Positions 21,823 through 31,739 of a stretch of 64,000 nucleotides of DNA are shown here, in pieces (within the stretch, counting starts at the first letter, position 1; each line of letters begins with the position of its first letter). The DNA lies in assembly GCF_007845635.1 (NCBI RefSeq), contig NZ_SELG01000027.1, positions 1 through 64,000 on the forward strand. The letters run 5' to 3'. The notes under the pieces are model-generated. The model worked only from the letters and a program-made list of their open reading frames with translations, did not search any database and was not told the origin of the DNA. The DNA is from Apibacter muscae (GTDB lineage: Bacteria > Bacteroidota > Bacteroidia > Flavobacteriales > Weeksellaceae). The translations under genes and the position numbers were made by a program.

Positions 21823-22674
21823 TTAAACAGTATCCATAAATGTTTTTTGTACTTTGTTGAAAATAATTATTCCTAAAAATAAAGTTATAGAGATAAATAT
21901 GGTTGAATATATTAACATATTTAAAGAAAAATCTCCCACCCCTAAATATCCATACTTAAAGCATTCGAAGATTCCTGAAAGTGGATTTATATCTATAATC
22001 CATTTATATTTTTTTGGAAAAGAAGATATAGGAATAATTACCGGTGTTACGTACATTGAAAGAGAAATTCCAAAACCTAAAAGCATCGATAAATCTTTAT
22101 ATTTGGTTGTCATAGATGAAAATATCATCCCAACCCCCATGGAAAACATCGCCATTAACAAGAGTAAAATTGGAGTTGATAAAATCCATAAATTAGGCTC
22201 AATCTCTCCTTTTAATAAATAATATATAATTACAATTATAAACAATAAATATTGCACTATAAACCTCATCAAGTTTGAGGCTATAATGGATAATGGCATA
22301 ACTAAACGAGGAAAATAAACTTTGCCAAAAACTGAAGCATTTCCTACAAATACATTTGAAGTACTAGTTAACGAGGATGAAAAAAAATTCCATAGAGTAA
22401 CTCCTGCTAAATAAAAAACTAGCATAGGAGCTCCATCTGTAGACAAACCTGCTACGTTTCCAAATATAACTATGTACATTAGAGTTGTTAATATTGGATT
22501 TACAAAAAACCACATAGGCCCTAAGATCGTTTGCTTAAAAGAGGTAATAAAATCCCTTTTTACCAACATGTAAACCAAGTCTCTATATTTCCAAACCTCT
22601 TTTAGATTTAAATCTAATAAGGAATGTTTGGAACTTATAACTTCCGTCCAAGTTTGTGGTGATGATTCATTCAT
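21823..22674 (-). CDS. wzm: ABC-2 type polysaccharide export permease Wzm
   Basis: A 283-residue inner-membrane protein with about six helices. The start WKYRDLVYMLVKRDF and the GPMWFFVNPILT segment are typical of ABC-2 polysaccharide permeases. It sits between rmlA and wzt with 2-9 bp gaps. With Wzt it forms the exporter, so this locus uses the ABC-dependent route rather than Wzx/Wzy. Confidence 0.93.
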   Translation of the reverse strand: MNESSPQTWTEVISSKHSLLDLNLKEVWKYRDLVYMLVKRDFITSFKQTILGPMWFFVNPILTTLMYIVIFGNVAGLSTDGAPMLVFYLAGVTLWNFFSSSLTSTSNVFVGNASVFGKVYFPRLVMPLSIIASNLMRFIVQYLLFIIVIIYYLLKGEIEPNLWILSTPILLLLMAMFSMGVGMIFSSMTTKYKDLSMLLGFGISLSMYVTPVIIPISSFPKKYKWIIDINPLSGIFECFKYGYLGVGDFSLNMLIYSTIFISITLFLGIIIFNKVQKTFMDTV

Positions 22675-22676
22675 CT

Positions 22677-23534
22677 TTATAATATATTTTTTAAATATTC
22701 TCCATACCCGCTTTTACCGTATTTATCTGCTATGGTAGAAAGTTTTTCTTGATTAATAAATCCTCTTTTATAAGCAGTTTCTTCTATACAGCCAATCTTA
22801 ATTCCTTGCCTTTTTTCAATTACACGTATATATTCTGAAGCATCGTGTAAGGATTCAAACGTGCCCGTATCTAACCAAGCGGTTCCTCTATCCATAACCC
22901 CTACTTCTAGTTTTTGTTTAAGTAAATAGGCTTGATTTATATCTGTAATTTCATATTCTCCTCTGGCAGAGGGTTGTAGATTTTTTGCGATTTCTACCAC
23001 TTTATTGTCATAAAAATATAATCCCGGTACAGCATAATTAGATTTAGGATTTAAGGGCTTTTCCTCAATGGATATCGCTCTCATATGCTCATCAAATTCA
23101 ACCACTCCATATCTCTCGGGGTCATTTACGTGATAAGCAAAAACAATAGCTCCTTTGGGATTTGTTTTTTGTCTCAGCAAATCACCCAATCCTGCTCCAT
23201 AAAAAATATTATCTCCTAGAATTAATGCTACTGAATCGTCTCCGATGAATTTTTCTCCAATTATAAACGCTTGTGCCAATCCGTTAGGCTCATGTTGAAT
23301 TTCATATGTTAAATTACATCCAAAATCCGAACCATCTCCTAATAATTTTTTAAAACAATTTTGATCATGTGGGGTAGTTATGATTAAAATATCATTAATA
23401 TCTGCCTCCATTAATACAGATAATGGATAATAGACCATTGGTTTATCATAAATAGGCATTAGCTGCTTACTTACGGCTATCGTTAATGGATACAACCGAG
23501 TTCCTGAACCTCCTGCAAGTATAATTCCTTTCAT
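22677..23534 (-). CDS. rmlA: Glucose-1-phosphate thymidylyltransferase RmlA
   Basis: Makes dTDP-glucose from glucose-1-phosphate and dTTP. The nucleotidyltransferase motif [11 protein letters not shown] and LGDNIFYG are intact and the length (285) is standard. It is followed upstream by rmlB. rmlC and rmlD are absent from the window, consistent with dTDP-4-keto-6-deoxyglucose being drawn off by the FdtA-like branch rather than to rhamnose. Confidence 0.96.
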   Translation of the reverse strand: MKGIILAGGSGTRLYPLTIAVSKQLMPIYDKPMVYYPLSVLMEADINDILIITTPHDQNCFKKLLGDGSDFGCNLTYEIQHEPNGLAQAFIIGEKFIGDDSVALILGDNIFYGAGLGDLLRQKTNPKGAIVFAYHVNDPERYGVVEFDEHMRAISIEEKPLNPKSNYAVPGLYFYDNKVVEIAKNLQPSARGEYEITDINQAYLLKQKLEVGVMDRGTAWLDTGTFESLHDASEYIRVIEKRQGIKIGCIEETAYKRGFINQEKLSTIADKYGKSGYGEYLKNIL

Positions 23535-23554
23535 TTTAATATAATATCTAACTA

Positions 23555-24601
23555 TTATTTATATTGAGCTTCGTAATATTTTTGATATTCTCCACTGGTA
23601 ACATTATTTAACCATTCTTGATTCTCTAAGTACCAATCTATGGTCTTTTCTAATCCTTCTTCAAAAGTTACCGATGGTTTCCAACCTAATTCTCTATTTA
23701 TTTTTGTAGCATCTATGGCATATCTTAAATCATGCCCTGGACGATCTTTTACAAACGTGATTAATTTAGCGCTTTCCCCTCTTTGCCTTTCTAGCTTTCT
23801 GTCCATTAAATCACATAATAGATTAACTAAATCAATATTTTTCCATTCATTAAACCCACCTATGTTATAATTATCATTATTTTTTGCTTCATGAAAAACT
23901 AAATCAATGGCAATAGCATGATCAATGACATACAACCAATCTCTTGTGTAATTTCCATCTCCATATACTGGTAACGGTTTATTATTTATGATATTATGTA
24001 TCATTAAAGGTATCAACTTTTCCGGGAAATGGTTAGGTCCATAGTTGTTGGAACAATTGGTTATGACTACCGGTAGACCGTAAGTATCAGCATAAGCTCT
24101 TACAAAGTGATCGGAAGAAGCTTTGGAAGCTGAATAGGGAGAGTGTGGATCGTATTTGGTTTCTTCTTTAAAAAAACCTGTTTGACCTAATGCTCCAAAA
24201 ACTTCATCTGTGGAAACATGGTGGAATCTTTTTCCTTCGTATGAGTCTTTCCAAATATTTTTAGAAGCATTTAATAAATTTACAGTTCCTATAACGTTCG
24301 TTTTAACAAACTCTAAAGGAGATGAAATAGATCTATCTACATGAGATTCTGCAGCTAAATGAATAACTCCATCTGGCTGGATATCGTTAAAGATATTATT
24401 TATTTGCTTTTCATTAGTAATGTCTGCCTTTATGAATGTGTAATTGGATTTAGATTCTATATCTTTTAAATTTTCTAAATTACCAGCATAGGTTAGTGCA
24501 TCTAAATTTATAATTTGATACTCTAAATATTTATTTACAAACTGTCTAACTACATGAGATCCTATAAATCCTGCCCCTCCGGTGATTATAATTTTTTTCA
24601 T
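23555..24601 (-). CDS. rmlB: dTDP-glucose 4,6-dehydratase RmlB
   Basis: Converts dTDP-glucose to dTDP-4-keto-6-deoxyglucose using bound [19 protein letters not shown] and [10 protein letters not shown] (catalytic Tyr/Lys) are all present, and the length of 348 is normal. It is 20 bp upstream of rmlA in the same operon. Confidence 0.96.
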   Translation of the reverse strand: MKKIIITGGAGFIGSHVVRQFVNKYLEYQIINLDALTYAGNLENLKDIESKSNYTFIKADITNEKQINNIFNDIQPDGVIHLAAESHVDRSISSPLEFVKTNVIGTVNLLNASKNIWKDSYEGKRFHHVSTDEVFGALGQTGFFKEETKYDPHSPYSASKASSDHFVRAYADTYGLPVVITNCSNNYGPNHFPEKLIPLMIHNIINNKPLPVYGDGNYTRDWLYVIDHAIAIDLVFHEAKNNDNYNIGGFNEWKNIDLVNLLCDLMDRKLERQRGESAKLITFVKDRPGHDLRYAIDATKINRELGWKPSVTFEEGLEKTIDWYLENQEWLNNVTSGEYQKYYEAQYK

Positions 24602-24629
24602 TGTAATAAGTATATTGATTATCCTATGA

Positions 24630-25940
24630 TTAATTTATGATTATTTTTCTTCCTATGCTTTTATAATAAAAGCCATGCGCTTCCAGTTCCTCTAAATTAT
24701 ATAAATTTCTTCCATCAAAAATAGCTTTATTTTTCATTCTTTTTTCTAGCCATTCGAAGTGTGGATTTCTAAACTCTCCCCATTCAGTAGATATGACTAG
24801 CGCATCAACATTTTCCACACATTCATACATATCTTTGGCATAGGAAATTCTGTCTCCTAATAATCGTTGAACATTTTCAATAGCAATAGGATCATATGCT
24901 TTTATACTTGCACCTTTCTCTAATAATTTATTAATAATTTCTAGGGATGATGCTTCACGTATATCATCTGTATTTTCTTTGAAAGCTAATCCCCAAACGG
25001 CAATACACTTATTTTTTAAGGTTCCTAAATGTTTTTCAATATCTGGAACTAATATTGTTTTTTGCTTTTCGTTTATTTGCTCTACGGATTCTAGTATTTT
25101 AAAATCATAACCTATTTCGTTACCACTTTTAATAAGAGCTTTAACATCTTTGGGAAAACAACTTCCTCCATATCCTATTCCAGGAAATAAAAATCTATGA
25201 CCAATTCTATCGTCAGCCCCCATCCCCATTCTTACTTTATCTACATCTGCTCCTACCTTTTCACAATAGTTAGCTATTTCATTCATAAATGTGATTTTAG
25301 TTGCTAAAAATGAATTCGCTGCATATTTGGTTAGTTCCGAAGATTTTTCATCCATCTTTATTAAGTTAACTCCTGCATTCGTTAATGGTAGATAGATTTT
25401 TTCCATAATTTCAAATGCTTTTTTAGAGCTTGCTCCTACAATCACCCTTTCAGGTCTCATGAAATCTTCAACGGCATAACCTTCTCTTAAAAATTCTGGA
25501 TTGGATACTACATCAAAAGGTACTGAAGTTTTAAGCTTTATAAGCTCTCCAACCTTTTTTGCTGTTCCTACAGGTACTGTACTTTTATTGACTATAACTG
25601 TATATTGAGTTATTAATGTTGCTATTTGACCAGCTACTTCTAATACATAGGATAAATCTGCAGATCCATCTCCTCCTGGGGGAGTAGGTAAAGCCAAAAA
25701 AATAACATTTGATTTTTTTACTGCCTCTGCTAAATCGGTAGTAAAAAATAATCTATTCCCTTTTATATTACGTAAAAAAACCTCTTCTAGCTGTGGTTCA
25801 TAAATGGGTACTTCTCCTTTTTTCATCATTTGTACCTTCTCTTCATTTATATCTACACAATGCACACTATGCCCCAAGTCCGCTAAACACGTCCCAGAAA
25901 CCAATCCTACATACCCTGTACCAACAATTGTTATATTCAT
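24630..25940 (-). CDS. ugd: UDP-glucose 6-dehydrogenase
   Basis: Oxidises UDP-glucose to UDP-glucuronate. GTGYVGLVSG binds NAD, and the catalytic cysteine is in GGSCFPKD, the UDP-glucose form of the motif. Length 436 is standard. It is the first gene of the minus-strand polysaccharide block and supplies the epimerase at 8838-9893. Confidence 0.94.
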   Translation of the reverse strand: MNITIVGTGYVGLVSGTCLADLGHSVHCVDINEEKVQMMKKGEVPIYEPQLEEVFLRNIKGNRLFFTTDLAEAVKKSNVIFLALPTPPGGDGSADLSYVLEVAGQIATLITQYTVIVNKSTVPVGTAKKVGELIKLKTSVPFDVVSNPEFLREGYAVEDFMRPERVIVGASSKKAFEIMEKIYLPLTNAGVNLIKMDEKSSELTKYAANSFLATKITFMNEIANYCEKVGADVDKVRMGMGADDRIGHRFLFPGIGYGGSCFPKDVKALIKSGNEIGYDFKILESVEQINEKQKTILVPDIEKHLGTLKNKCIAVWGLAFKENTDDIREASSLEIINKLLEKGASIKAYDPIAIENVQRLLGDRISYAKDMYECVENVDALVISTEWGEFRNPHFEWLEKRMKNKAIFDGRNLYNLEELEAHGFYYKSIGRKIIIN

Positions 25941-25977
25941 TTTTTATCTTTCTACTAATATCATTTGTTTATAAAGC

Positions 25978-26649
25978 TTAAAATATCCTGTAACTAACCC
26001 CCCACAGGAAAGATATATTTACATCTCCTTTATTCTTTCCAAAACCTGGAATCACTAAATTATCAACATGGTCTTGTTTCTTGGAGTAAACTAAAAATTT
26101 AGGCTTTATTATAAAGTCTAAATATAAAGGACTTTCTCCCAATTGTACCTTTGCACCTAAAACAGCTTCCAACCATCCAGCGCTTACATTTGCTTTAGGC
26201 AAAGAAGAATTTCCTATCGTTTGAACTTGATTAGAGGTGTTCATTTCTTTAATTGGATAGTTAATGATCGTTTGTTCATACGGTGTAAAAGCAAGCCTAC
26301 CTCCTATATAAAAACCTTGCCCTGTTTTTTCGTAATAATTGGTTAAAATATAATTTACTCCTGCCTCTAAATAGATTCCTTTAGCATCTACATTCCAATC
26401 GTTCTCCTTATAATCATTTTTTTCATAGCCTACTTCTGCAACAGCTATCCATCTATTCTTAAATTTATACGAAACAAATCCATTATAATTTTTTTTACTG
26501 GAAAAAAAACTTGCAATAGGGTTTAATAAATCAACTCCTACAAAAAATTGTTTCTCATCTATTGACACTGAATCCTTTGAAGACTGTTGAGCCTGAACCA
26601 AAAACCCAAAACAATAACTAATAAGTAATATAAAGATCTTTAGATTCAT
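25978..26649 (-). CDS. DUF6048-like exported beta-barrel-type protein
   Basis: A 223-residue protein with a signal peptide (to VQAQQ), followed by alternating aromatic strands (WIAVAEVGYE, YLEAGVNYIL, VSYRIF with terminal Phe) that suggest a small outer-membrane barrel. It overlaps the upstream lipoprotein gene by 32 bp. In many Bacteroidota such a pair follows rlmD. The terminal Phe supports outer-membrane insertion. Function unknown. Confidence 0.7.
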   Translation of the reverse strand: MNLKIFILLISYCFGFLVQAQQSSKDSVSIDEKQFFVGVDLLNPIASFFSSKKNYNGFVSYKFKNRWIAVAEVGYEKNDYKENDWNVDAKGIYLEAGVNYILTNYYEKTGQGFYIGGRLAFTPYEQTIINYPIKEMNTSNQVQTIGNSSLPKANVSAGWLEAVLGAKVQLGESPLYLDFIIKPKFLVYSKKQDHVDNLVIPGFGKNKGDVNISFLWGVSYRIF

Positions 26650-27100
26650 TTTCTATTTTATTAGTAATTGGACTCAAATTTTTTATTTTATAGGTTTGTA
26701 AAAGTTGATATTTTACATCATTATAGGATACCTTAAACCCGCATGCTTTAGATACAAAAGATTGACTTGTATTATAAGTAACTGCTAAAATATCTTTTTG
26801 TAAACTATCAGCATTTTTATTTGTATAAAAATAAAATTTCGTCTCATTTGAAAAAGAATTTAAAGGCACTCTTATACTATCCACCTTAGAAAAAATACCC
26901 ATCTGTAATAGCTTTCCATCTGAACTAAGTTTATCGACATATAAACTATCTAAAGTCAACGGCTTAGATATAGAATCTACAAATGCTATGGTAAGGTTTG
27001 GAGTCACTTGTTTGTCACAGACATCATCATCCACACATGCTTGAACAGCAAAAATAAATGAAATAAACAGAGACACTAGAAATATTTTTTTTAAAATCAT
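26618..27100 (-). CDS. DUF6452-like lipoprotein
   Basis: A 160-residue lipoprotein: signal peptide ending in the lipobox VQAC at about residues 19-22, followed by an acidic DDDVCD stretch. Two Cys pairs in the mature part (CDK, ACGF) could form disulphides. The start codon overlaps the rlmD stop by 4 bp and the end overlaps the next gene. Likely anchored in the outer membrane and acting with the DUF6048-like barrel; the function is unknown. Confidence 0.7.
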   Translation of the reverse strand: MILKKIFLVSLFISFIFAVQACVDDDVCDKQVTPNLTIAFVDSISKPLTLDSLYVDKLSSDGKLLQMGIFSKVDSIRVPLNSFSNETKFYFYTNKNADSLQKDILAVTYNTSQSFVSKACGFKVSYNDVKYQLLQTYKIKNLSPITNKIENESKDLYITY

Positions 27101-28509
27101 AGGGCTTTAAGTTTTAACAAAGCTACACTTTCAACATGATGGGTTTGAGGAAACATATCCACAGCTTGAACTTTTACTACTTGATATTGATCTTTCATTA
27201 GTTCTAAATCTCTCGCTTGTGTTGCTGAATTGCAACTGACATAAACAATTTTTTCAGCTCGAATATTCAAAATGGTTTCCACTACTTTTTTATGCATTCC
27301 ATCTCGGGGAGGATCAGTAATTATAACATCTGCATGTCCGTTCTCTGTTATGAATTCATCTGTGAAAATATCTTTCATATCTCCACAATAAAAAGTACAA
27401 TTTTCTATTTGATTGTATTTAACATTTTCTTTAGCAGCTATAATAGCTTCTGGAACAGATTCAACCCCTATTACTTTTTTTGCTTTTTTGGATATAAATT
27501 GAGCAATTGTACCAGTACCAGTATACAAATCGTAAACAATCTCATCTCCTTTTAAATCGGCAAACTCCCTAGTAATCTCATACAATCGTACGGCTTGCTT
27601 ATAATTCGTTTGAAAAAAAGATTTTGCTCCAATTTTAAATTTAAAACCTTCTATTTCTTCTTCTAAATAACCCTCGCCTGAGAAAGTTTCGATTGACAAA
27701 TCATATATACTATCATTCCCTTTAGGATTTATAGCATACAAAATAGTCTTTACTTCTGGAAATTTCTCTTGAATAGACGAAAGTAATATTTCTCTTTTTC
27801 CCTTATTTTCTTTGAAAAATTGCACAAAAACTAATAGTTCATTCTTAGAGTTTGAACGTATCATTAATGTTCTTAAAAAGCCCAACTGTTGTTTAAGATC
27901 ATAAAACTCCATCTTATATTTTTGAGCAAGTTCTTTTACAAAAAGTCTAATTTGATTGGAAGGTTCTTTTTGTAAATAACATTCTTTAATGTCCAACACT
28001 TTACTCCATTGTTTAGGTATATGGAAACCTAGAGCATTTCTATCTTCAATTTCTTCACCAGATTTGATTTCATTGAAAGTTAACCAACGAGAATTTGAAA
28101 AAGAAAATTCTAATTTGTTACGATAAAAATACTGTTCTTCGGAAGGTAGAATATTAATTTTTTTAAACCCTTCAATCTTTCCAATTCTGGTAAGATTATT
28201 CATTACTTCTTCCTCTTTGAATTCTAGTTGTTTCTGATAAGAAAGATTTTGCCATTTACAACCACCACAAACTCCAAAATGTTGACATCTAGGTTCAACC
28301 CGATAGGGTGAATATTCTAAAAACTCAACAGCCTCTGCTTCTATATAATTCTTTTTAGATTTAATTACTTGAGCGTTCACAACATCGCCTGGCACAGCTC
28401 CAGATACAAAAACTGTTTTCCCTTCTACATTTTTGCCTACAGCGACTCCTTTAGCACCAGCTGTTTGAAGTTTTAAATTTGAAATTTGAATATTTTTCTT
28501 CTTTTTCAA
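27097..28509 (-). CDS. rlmD: 23S rRNA (uracil-5-)-methyltransferase RlmD
   Basis: A 470-residue RNA m5U methyltransferase. It has an N-terminal TRAM domain (GKNVEGKTVFVSGAVPGD), the Fe-S cysteines CQHFGVCGGC, SAM-binding YTGTGT and the catalytic loop DPPRDGM with CNSATQARD near the C-terminus. It methylates U1939 of 23S rRNA in E. coli; the target here could be U747 or U1939 by family. It heads a three-gene operon. Confidence 0.93.
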   Translation of the reverse strand: MKKKKNIQISNLKLQTAGAKGVAVGKNVEGKTVFVSGAVPGDVVNAQVIKSKKNYIEAEAVEFLEYSPYRVEPRCQHFGVCGGCKWQNLSYQKQLEFKEEEVMNNLTRIGKIEGFKKINILPSEEQYFYRNKLEFSFSNSRWLTFNEIKSGEEIEDRNALGFHIPKQWSKVLDIKECYLQKEPSNQIRLFVKELAQKYKMEFYDLKQQLGFLRTLMIRSNSKNELLVFVQFFKENKGKREILLSSIQEKFPEVKTILYAINPKGNDSIYDLSIETFSGEGYLEEEIEGFKFKIGAKSFFQTNYKQAVRLYEITREFADLKGDEIVYDLYTGTGTIAQFISKKAKKVIGVESVPEAIIAAKENVKYNQIENCTFYCGDMKDIFTDEFITENGHADVIITDPPRDGMHKKVVETILNIRAEKIVYVSCNSATQARDLELMKDQYQVVKVQAVDMFPQTHHVESVALLKLKAL

Positions 28510-28529
28510 TTCATAAAATAATAAGTAAA

Positions 28530-28537
28530 CAAAAGTA
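28530..28537 (-). promoter_or_regulatory. -7 box of rlmD
   Basis: Minus-strand TACTTTTG, 20 bp upstream of the rlmD ATG, fits TAnnTTTG. The -33 element is unclear. Confidence 0.45.
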
Positions 28538-28632
28538 CGTAATTTTATTTTTCATAAAAAACTTTTGACTTACTCACAATGAATAATATTGAATCTTTAT
28601 AAACTATGCCTTATATATATTAAAAAAAGCTG

Positions 28633-28640
28633 TATTTTTG
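28633..28640 (+). promoter_or_regulatory. -7 box of the aminotransferase gene
   Basis: TATTTTTG fits TAnnTTTG, 30 bp before the ATG at 28671. It also rules out the in-frame TTG at 28638 as start, since this lies inside the promoter. Confidence 0.5.
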
Positions 28641-28670
28641 ATAGTAAATAATACAACCAATTTAGTCAAA

Positions 28671-29855
28671 ATGAATATATTATCTGAACGCATCAATCGG
28701 CTTAGCTATTCCCAAACCTTTGTTATGTCTAACAAAGCTAGAGAATTGAAAGCCCAGGGTATTAATGTAATTAGTTTAACTTTAGGTGAACCAGACTTTG
28801 AAATCCCTGAATTTGTTAGAGAATCTGCCATTAAAGCTATCAATAATGGGGTAAAATCTTACACTCCCGTTCCTGGATATCTTGAATTACGAAAAGCTAT
28901 AGCCAATAAATTTAAGCGCGATAATAATCTAGACTATAAACCTGAACAAATTATTGTTTCTAATGGAGGGAAACAATCGATTATAAACGTTCTCCTATCT
29001 GTATTAAATGATGGAGACGAAGTTATTGTACCAGCTCCGTATTGGGTAAGTTATTTTGAGATGGTAAAGTTAGCCGGTGGTGAAAATGTTATTGTTGAAA
29101 CAAATATAGATACTGACTTTAAAATAACTCCAGAACAGTTAGAAAATGCTATTACCTCTAAAACTAAAGCCTTTTTGTTCAGCTCCCCATGCAATCCTTC
29201 TGGAACTGTATATACTAAAGATGAACTTCAAAGTTTGGCTAAAGTACTTTCTAAACGTCCTAATATCGTTATAATTTCTGATGAAATTTATGAATATATA
29301 AATTACGAATCTAAACATGAAAGTATCGCTCAATTCCCTGAAGTATTTGAACAAACCGTAACCATCAATGGGGTATCTAAGTCTTATGCTATGACTGGGT
29401 GGAGAATTGGATATTTAGGTGGGCCAAAATGGTTAACCGAAGCTTGTGATAAAATTCAAGGTCAGATGACCTCAGGCGCAAATTGTATAGCCCAAATGGC
29501 ATCTATTACAGCTGTAGAAGCAGATCCATCAAATATAAATTACATGATTGAAGGCTTTAAAAGTAGAAGAGATCTTGTTTATAATCTTTTAAAAAATATT
29601 CCAGGCTTTAAAGTTAATAAACCTGCAGGTGCCTTTTACTTTTTCCCTGACATATCTTACTATTTTGGTAAAACCATACAAGGTACTGAAATTAAAAACT
29701 CTGATGATTTTGCATTAATGCTTCTTGAAAAAGCTCATGTAGCTACAGTTGGAGGAGTATCTTTTGGCGATAGCAATTGTATTCGATTATCCTACGCTGC
29801 CTCTGAACAAGAACTTATTGAAGCTATGAAAAGAATTAAAGAAATTTTATCATAA
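28671..29855 (+). CDS. Pyridoxal phosphate-dependent aminotransferase (aspartate aminotransferase type)
   Basis: A class I aminotransferase of 394 residues from the ATG at 28671. The PLP lysine lies in SKSYAMTGWRIGY, and SDEIYEY carries the Asp/Tyr that hold the cofactor. The aspartate/prephenate aminotransferase group Ib looks most likely (substrate not proven). Monocistronic, with its own -7 box and terminator. Confidence 0.9.
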   Translation: MNILSERINRLSYSQTFVMSNKARELKAQGINVISLTLGEPDFEIPEFVRESAIKAINNGVKSYTPVPGYLELRKAIANKFKRDNNLDYKPEQIIVSNGGKQSIINVLLSVLNDGDEVIVPAPYWVSYFEMVKLAGGENVIVETNIDTDFKITPEQLENAITSKTKAFLFSSPCNPSGTVYTKDELQSLAKVLSKRPNIVIISDEIYEYINYESKHESIAQFPEVFEQTVTINGVSKSYAMTGWRIGYLGGPKWLTEACDKIQGQMTSGANCIAQMASITAVEADPSNINYMIEGFKSRRDLVYNLLKNIPGFKVNKPAGAFYFFPDISYYFGKTIQGTEIKNSDDFALMLLEKAHVATVGGVSFGDSNCIRLSYAASEQELIEAMKRIKEILS

Positions 29856-29860
29856 AAATA

Positions 29861-29898
29861 AAAAAGAGTTCAAATAATAAATTTGAACTCTTTTTTTT
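29861..29898. terminator. Intrinsic terminator after the aminotransferase
   Basis: AAAAAGAGTTCAAAT / ATTTGAACTCTTTTT hairpin with a T-run, 6 bp after the stop. It may serve both strands, since the YegP-like gene ends at 29941. Confidence 0.9.
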
Positions 29899-29940
29899 AG
29901 TAAACCTAAAAAAATAAGGTTTCAGCGACTCAATCGATTA

Positions 29941-30267
29941 TTATTTTGATAAATCAACTGTTTCAGCTACAGCAGCTGTACTCATTACCGATTTAACTCC
30001 GTTTTTCACGTTGGTCTCATTCTCGAACATTTCACTTGTTCCTACCACTTGACCATTTCCTGCTTTCAAATTAAAAAACCATTTACTATTTGAACTTTGT
30101 TTAAGCTCAAAACGATCCTCATTTTTTGCATTTCTTTTTACAGAACTAACTCCTTTTTGGCAATTTGTTTTTTGTGTGTATCCTTCACTCGCAAGAATAA
30201 CTTCTCCATTTTTCGCTTTTAGTCTAAAGCGAAAAGCTCCTGACTTGTCTTTAAAAATTTCAAACAT
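29941..30267 (-). CDS. YegP/DUF1508 family protein
   Basis: A 108-residue protein made of two tandem copies of the short DUF1508 unit: FRFRLKAKNGEVILASEGY and FFNLKAGNGQVVGTSEMF, each followed by a KGV-SV turn. The family forms a small beta-alpha dimer in which the biochemical role is unknown. No signal peptide. It has its own promoter and an 80-base leader. Confidence 0.88.
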   Translation of the reverse strand: MFEIFKDKSGAFRFRLKAKNGEVILASEGYTQKTNCQKGVSSVKRNAKNEDRFELKQSSNSKWFFNLKAGNGQVVGTSEMFENETNVKNGVKSVMSTAAVAETVDLSK

Positions 30268-30351
30268 AACTTGTACAATTTTAGTGTTTATTTATTAGTA
30301 CTTATTCGAAAGGCTTAAAAATTTAAGCACTAAACCTTTCAAACATGGACG

Positions 30352-30385
30352 CAAAAGTAAAACTTTTTTATCACATAATACCAAA
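30352..30385 (-). promoter_or_regulatory. Promoter of the YegP-like gene
   Basis: On the minus strand TTTG (30385-30382) and TACTTTTG (30359-30352) are spaced 22 bp. The leader to the ATG holds a self-complementary GCTTAAATTTTTAAGC (about 30312-30328) that could form a small stem. Confidence 0.6.
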
Positions 30386-30410
30386 AAAACATGTTAAAAT
30401 TATTCCTTTC

Positions 30411-31199
30411 CTATTTTTTATTTATCCCTCTTTGTCTTCTAACTTCATAACAGGAGATCGAAACTGCATTACTTATGTTTAAAGAATCTACTTTCCCCTG
30501 CATAGGTATAAGAATGTTTTCTGTAATCTTATCTTTCCAAAAATTTGATACTCCCGAGTGCTCTGTACCAAATATTATAGCCGTTGATTGGTCTAAAGAA
30601 ATTTCTTGAATTTCTTTAAAATCCATATTCATAAAAGTCGCATAAGTATTTATCTTTCTATCTTTTAAAAATTCATACAACTCTTGATTGGCTACATGAA
30701 TAATAGGAACATTAAAAACAGAACCCACCGATGATCTAATAACATTCGGATTGTAAATATCTACTTTTTCATCACAAACAAATAGATAATCCACCCCAAA
30801 GGCATCCACTGACCTACAAATAGCACCAAGGTTCCCTGGCTTTTCGATGGATTCTATAATAACTAAAAAAGGATCTTTTTTTAATTTTATTTTTTTTAAT
30901 TCTTCTTCTTTTTGTCTGTACACGCCCACAATACCTTCGGTAGACTGCCTATAGGCAATCTTTGAATACACTTGTTTAGATACTTCGTAAATTTGTATAT
31001 TTTTTGGTATATTTATATTATTCTGAAAAATTGATGTTTGAATAAAAAACTCAATCGGATCATAATTATTTTGTAAAGCAAAAAAATTCTCTTGAACTCC
31101 TTCTACAATAATTTTATTTTGAATCTTTCTTTCTCTACTTTTTTCAATTAATTTTAATAGCTTTTTTATTTTTGGATTTTTATCACTTTCAATTGTCAT
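30411..31199 (-). CDS. TrmH/SpoU-family RNA 2'-O-methyltransferase
   Basis: A 262-residue SPOUT methyltransferase. The C-terminal knot motifs are clear: EKPGNLGAICR, FGTEHSGVS and IPMQGKVDSLNISNAV. The N-terminal 90 residues form the substrate-binding domain of the rRNA methyltransferase group (L30e-like). The target nucleotide cannot be read. It is divergent from the barnase gene. Confidence 0.92.
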   Translation of the reverse strand: MTIESDKNPKIKKLLKLIEKSRERKIQNKIIVEGVQENFFALQNNYDPIEFFIQTSIFQNNINIPKNIQIYEVSKQVYSKIAYRQSTEGIVGVYRQKEEELKKIKLKKDPFLVIIESIEKPGNLGAICRSVDAFGVDYLFVCDEKVDIYNPNVIRSSVGSVFNVPIIHVANQELYEFLKDRKINTYATFMNMDFKEIQEISLDQSTAIIFGTEHSGVSNFWKDKITENILIPMQGKVDSLNISNAVSISCYEVRRQRGINKK

Positions 31200-31258
31200 T
31201 TTAATAAAACTTCTTTTAAAGATTTTATCAAAAATAAATAATCTAATTTATTTTTAGA

Positions 31259-31266
31259 TATTTTTG
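31259..31266 (+). promoter_or_regulatory. -7 box of the barnase-barstar pair
   Basis: TATTTTTG fits TAnnTTTG, 23 bp before the ATG at 31290. One promoter would then drive both toxin and inhibitor. Confidence 0.5.
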
Positions 31267-31289
31267 CTAAAACGTTTTACTTTAAATTT

Positions 31290-31739
31290 ATGAGTATAAA
31301 AAAGGGTTTTAAATTGCCCTATCTTTTATTATTGGTAGTTATAATTAGTATAGGCTTTGTTTTAAGCTATAATTCCTCTATAAAAAAATTAAATTACAAT
31401 CAATTTAACGTTAAAGAACTTAGCGCAGAAAATGTTGTGATTCCTTATATAAAAAGTAAGCATAGGCTTCCAGACTATTACATTACTAAGAATAAAGCTA
31501 GAGAAATGGGTTGGAATGCCAATCAAGGAAATCTTTGCAGTAAAATTCCAGGAAAAATAATTGGGGGAGATCTATTTAAGAATAGAGAAAATTTACTTCC
31601 TAATAAAAAAGGAAGAGTATGGTTTGAAGCAGATTTAAATTATAATTGTGGATCTAGAGGAAAAGATCGTGTAATATTTTCTAATGATGGATTAATTTTT
31701 GTAACCTACAATCACTATAAAAGTTTTGAAAAAAGATGA
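31290..31739 (+). CDS. Membrane-anchored or secreted barnase-family ribonuclease
   Basis: A 149-residue guanyl-preferring RNase of the N1/T1/Ba family. The catalytic set of barnase is intact: Glu in WFEADLNY, Arg in DRVIF and His in YNHYKSF. The N-terminal residues 9-27 are one strong hydrophobic helix, so the enzyme is either exported or tethered with its catalytic domain outside the cytoplasm. The stop overlaps the start of the barstar-like gene by 4 bp (ATGA), so expression is coupled to its inhibitor. The role may be defence, competition or RNA scavenging. Confidence 0.88.
   Translation: MSIKKGFKLPYLLLLVVIISIGFVLSYNSSIKKLNYNQFNVKELSAENVVIPYIKSKHRLPDYYITKNKAREMGWNANQGNLCSKIPGKIIGGDLFKNRENLLPNKKGRVWFEADLNYNCGSRGKDRVIFSNDGLIFVTYNHYKSFEKR

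Noticed and set aside
12240-25940. Polysaccharide locus as a mobile island
   Set aside because: No integrase, transposase or flanking repeats were found; such loci vary by recombination but nothing here marks an element end.
28638-28670. N-terminal extension of the aminotransferase from a TTG
   Set aside because: The TTG lies inside the -7 box; the ATG at 28671 matches family length.
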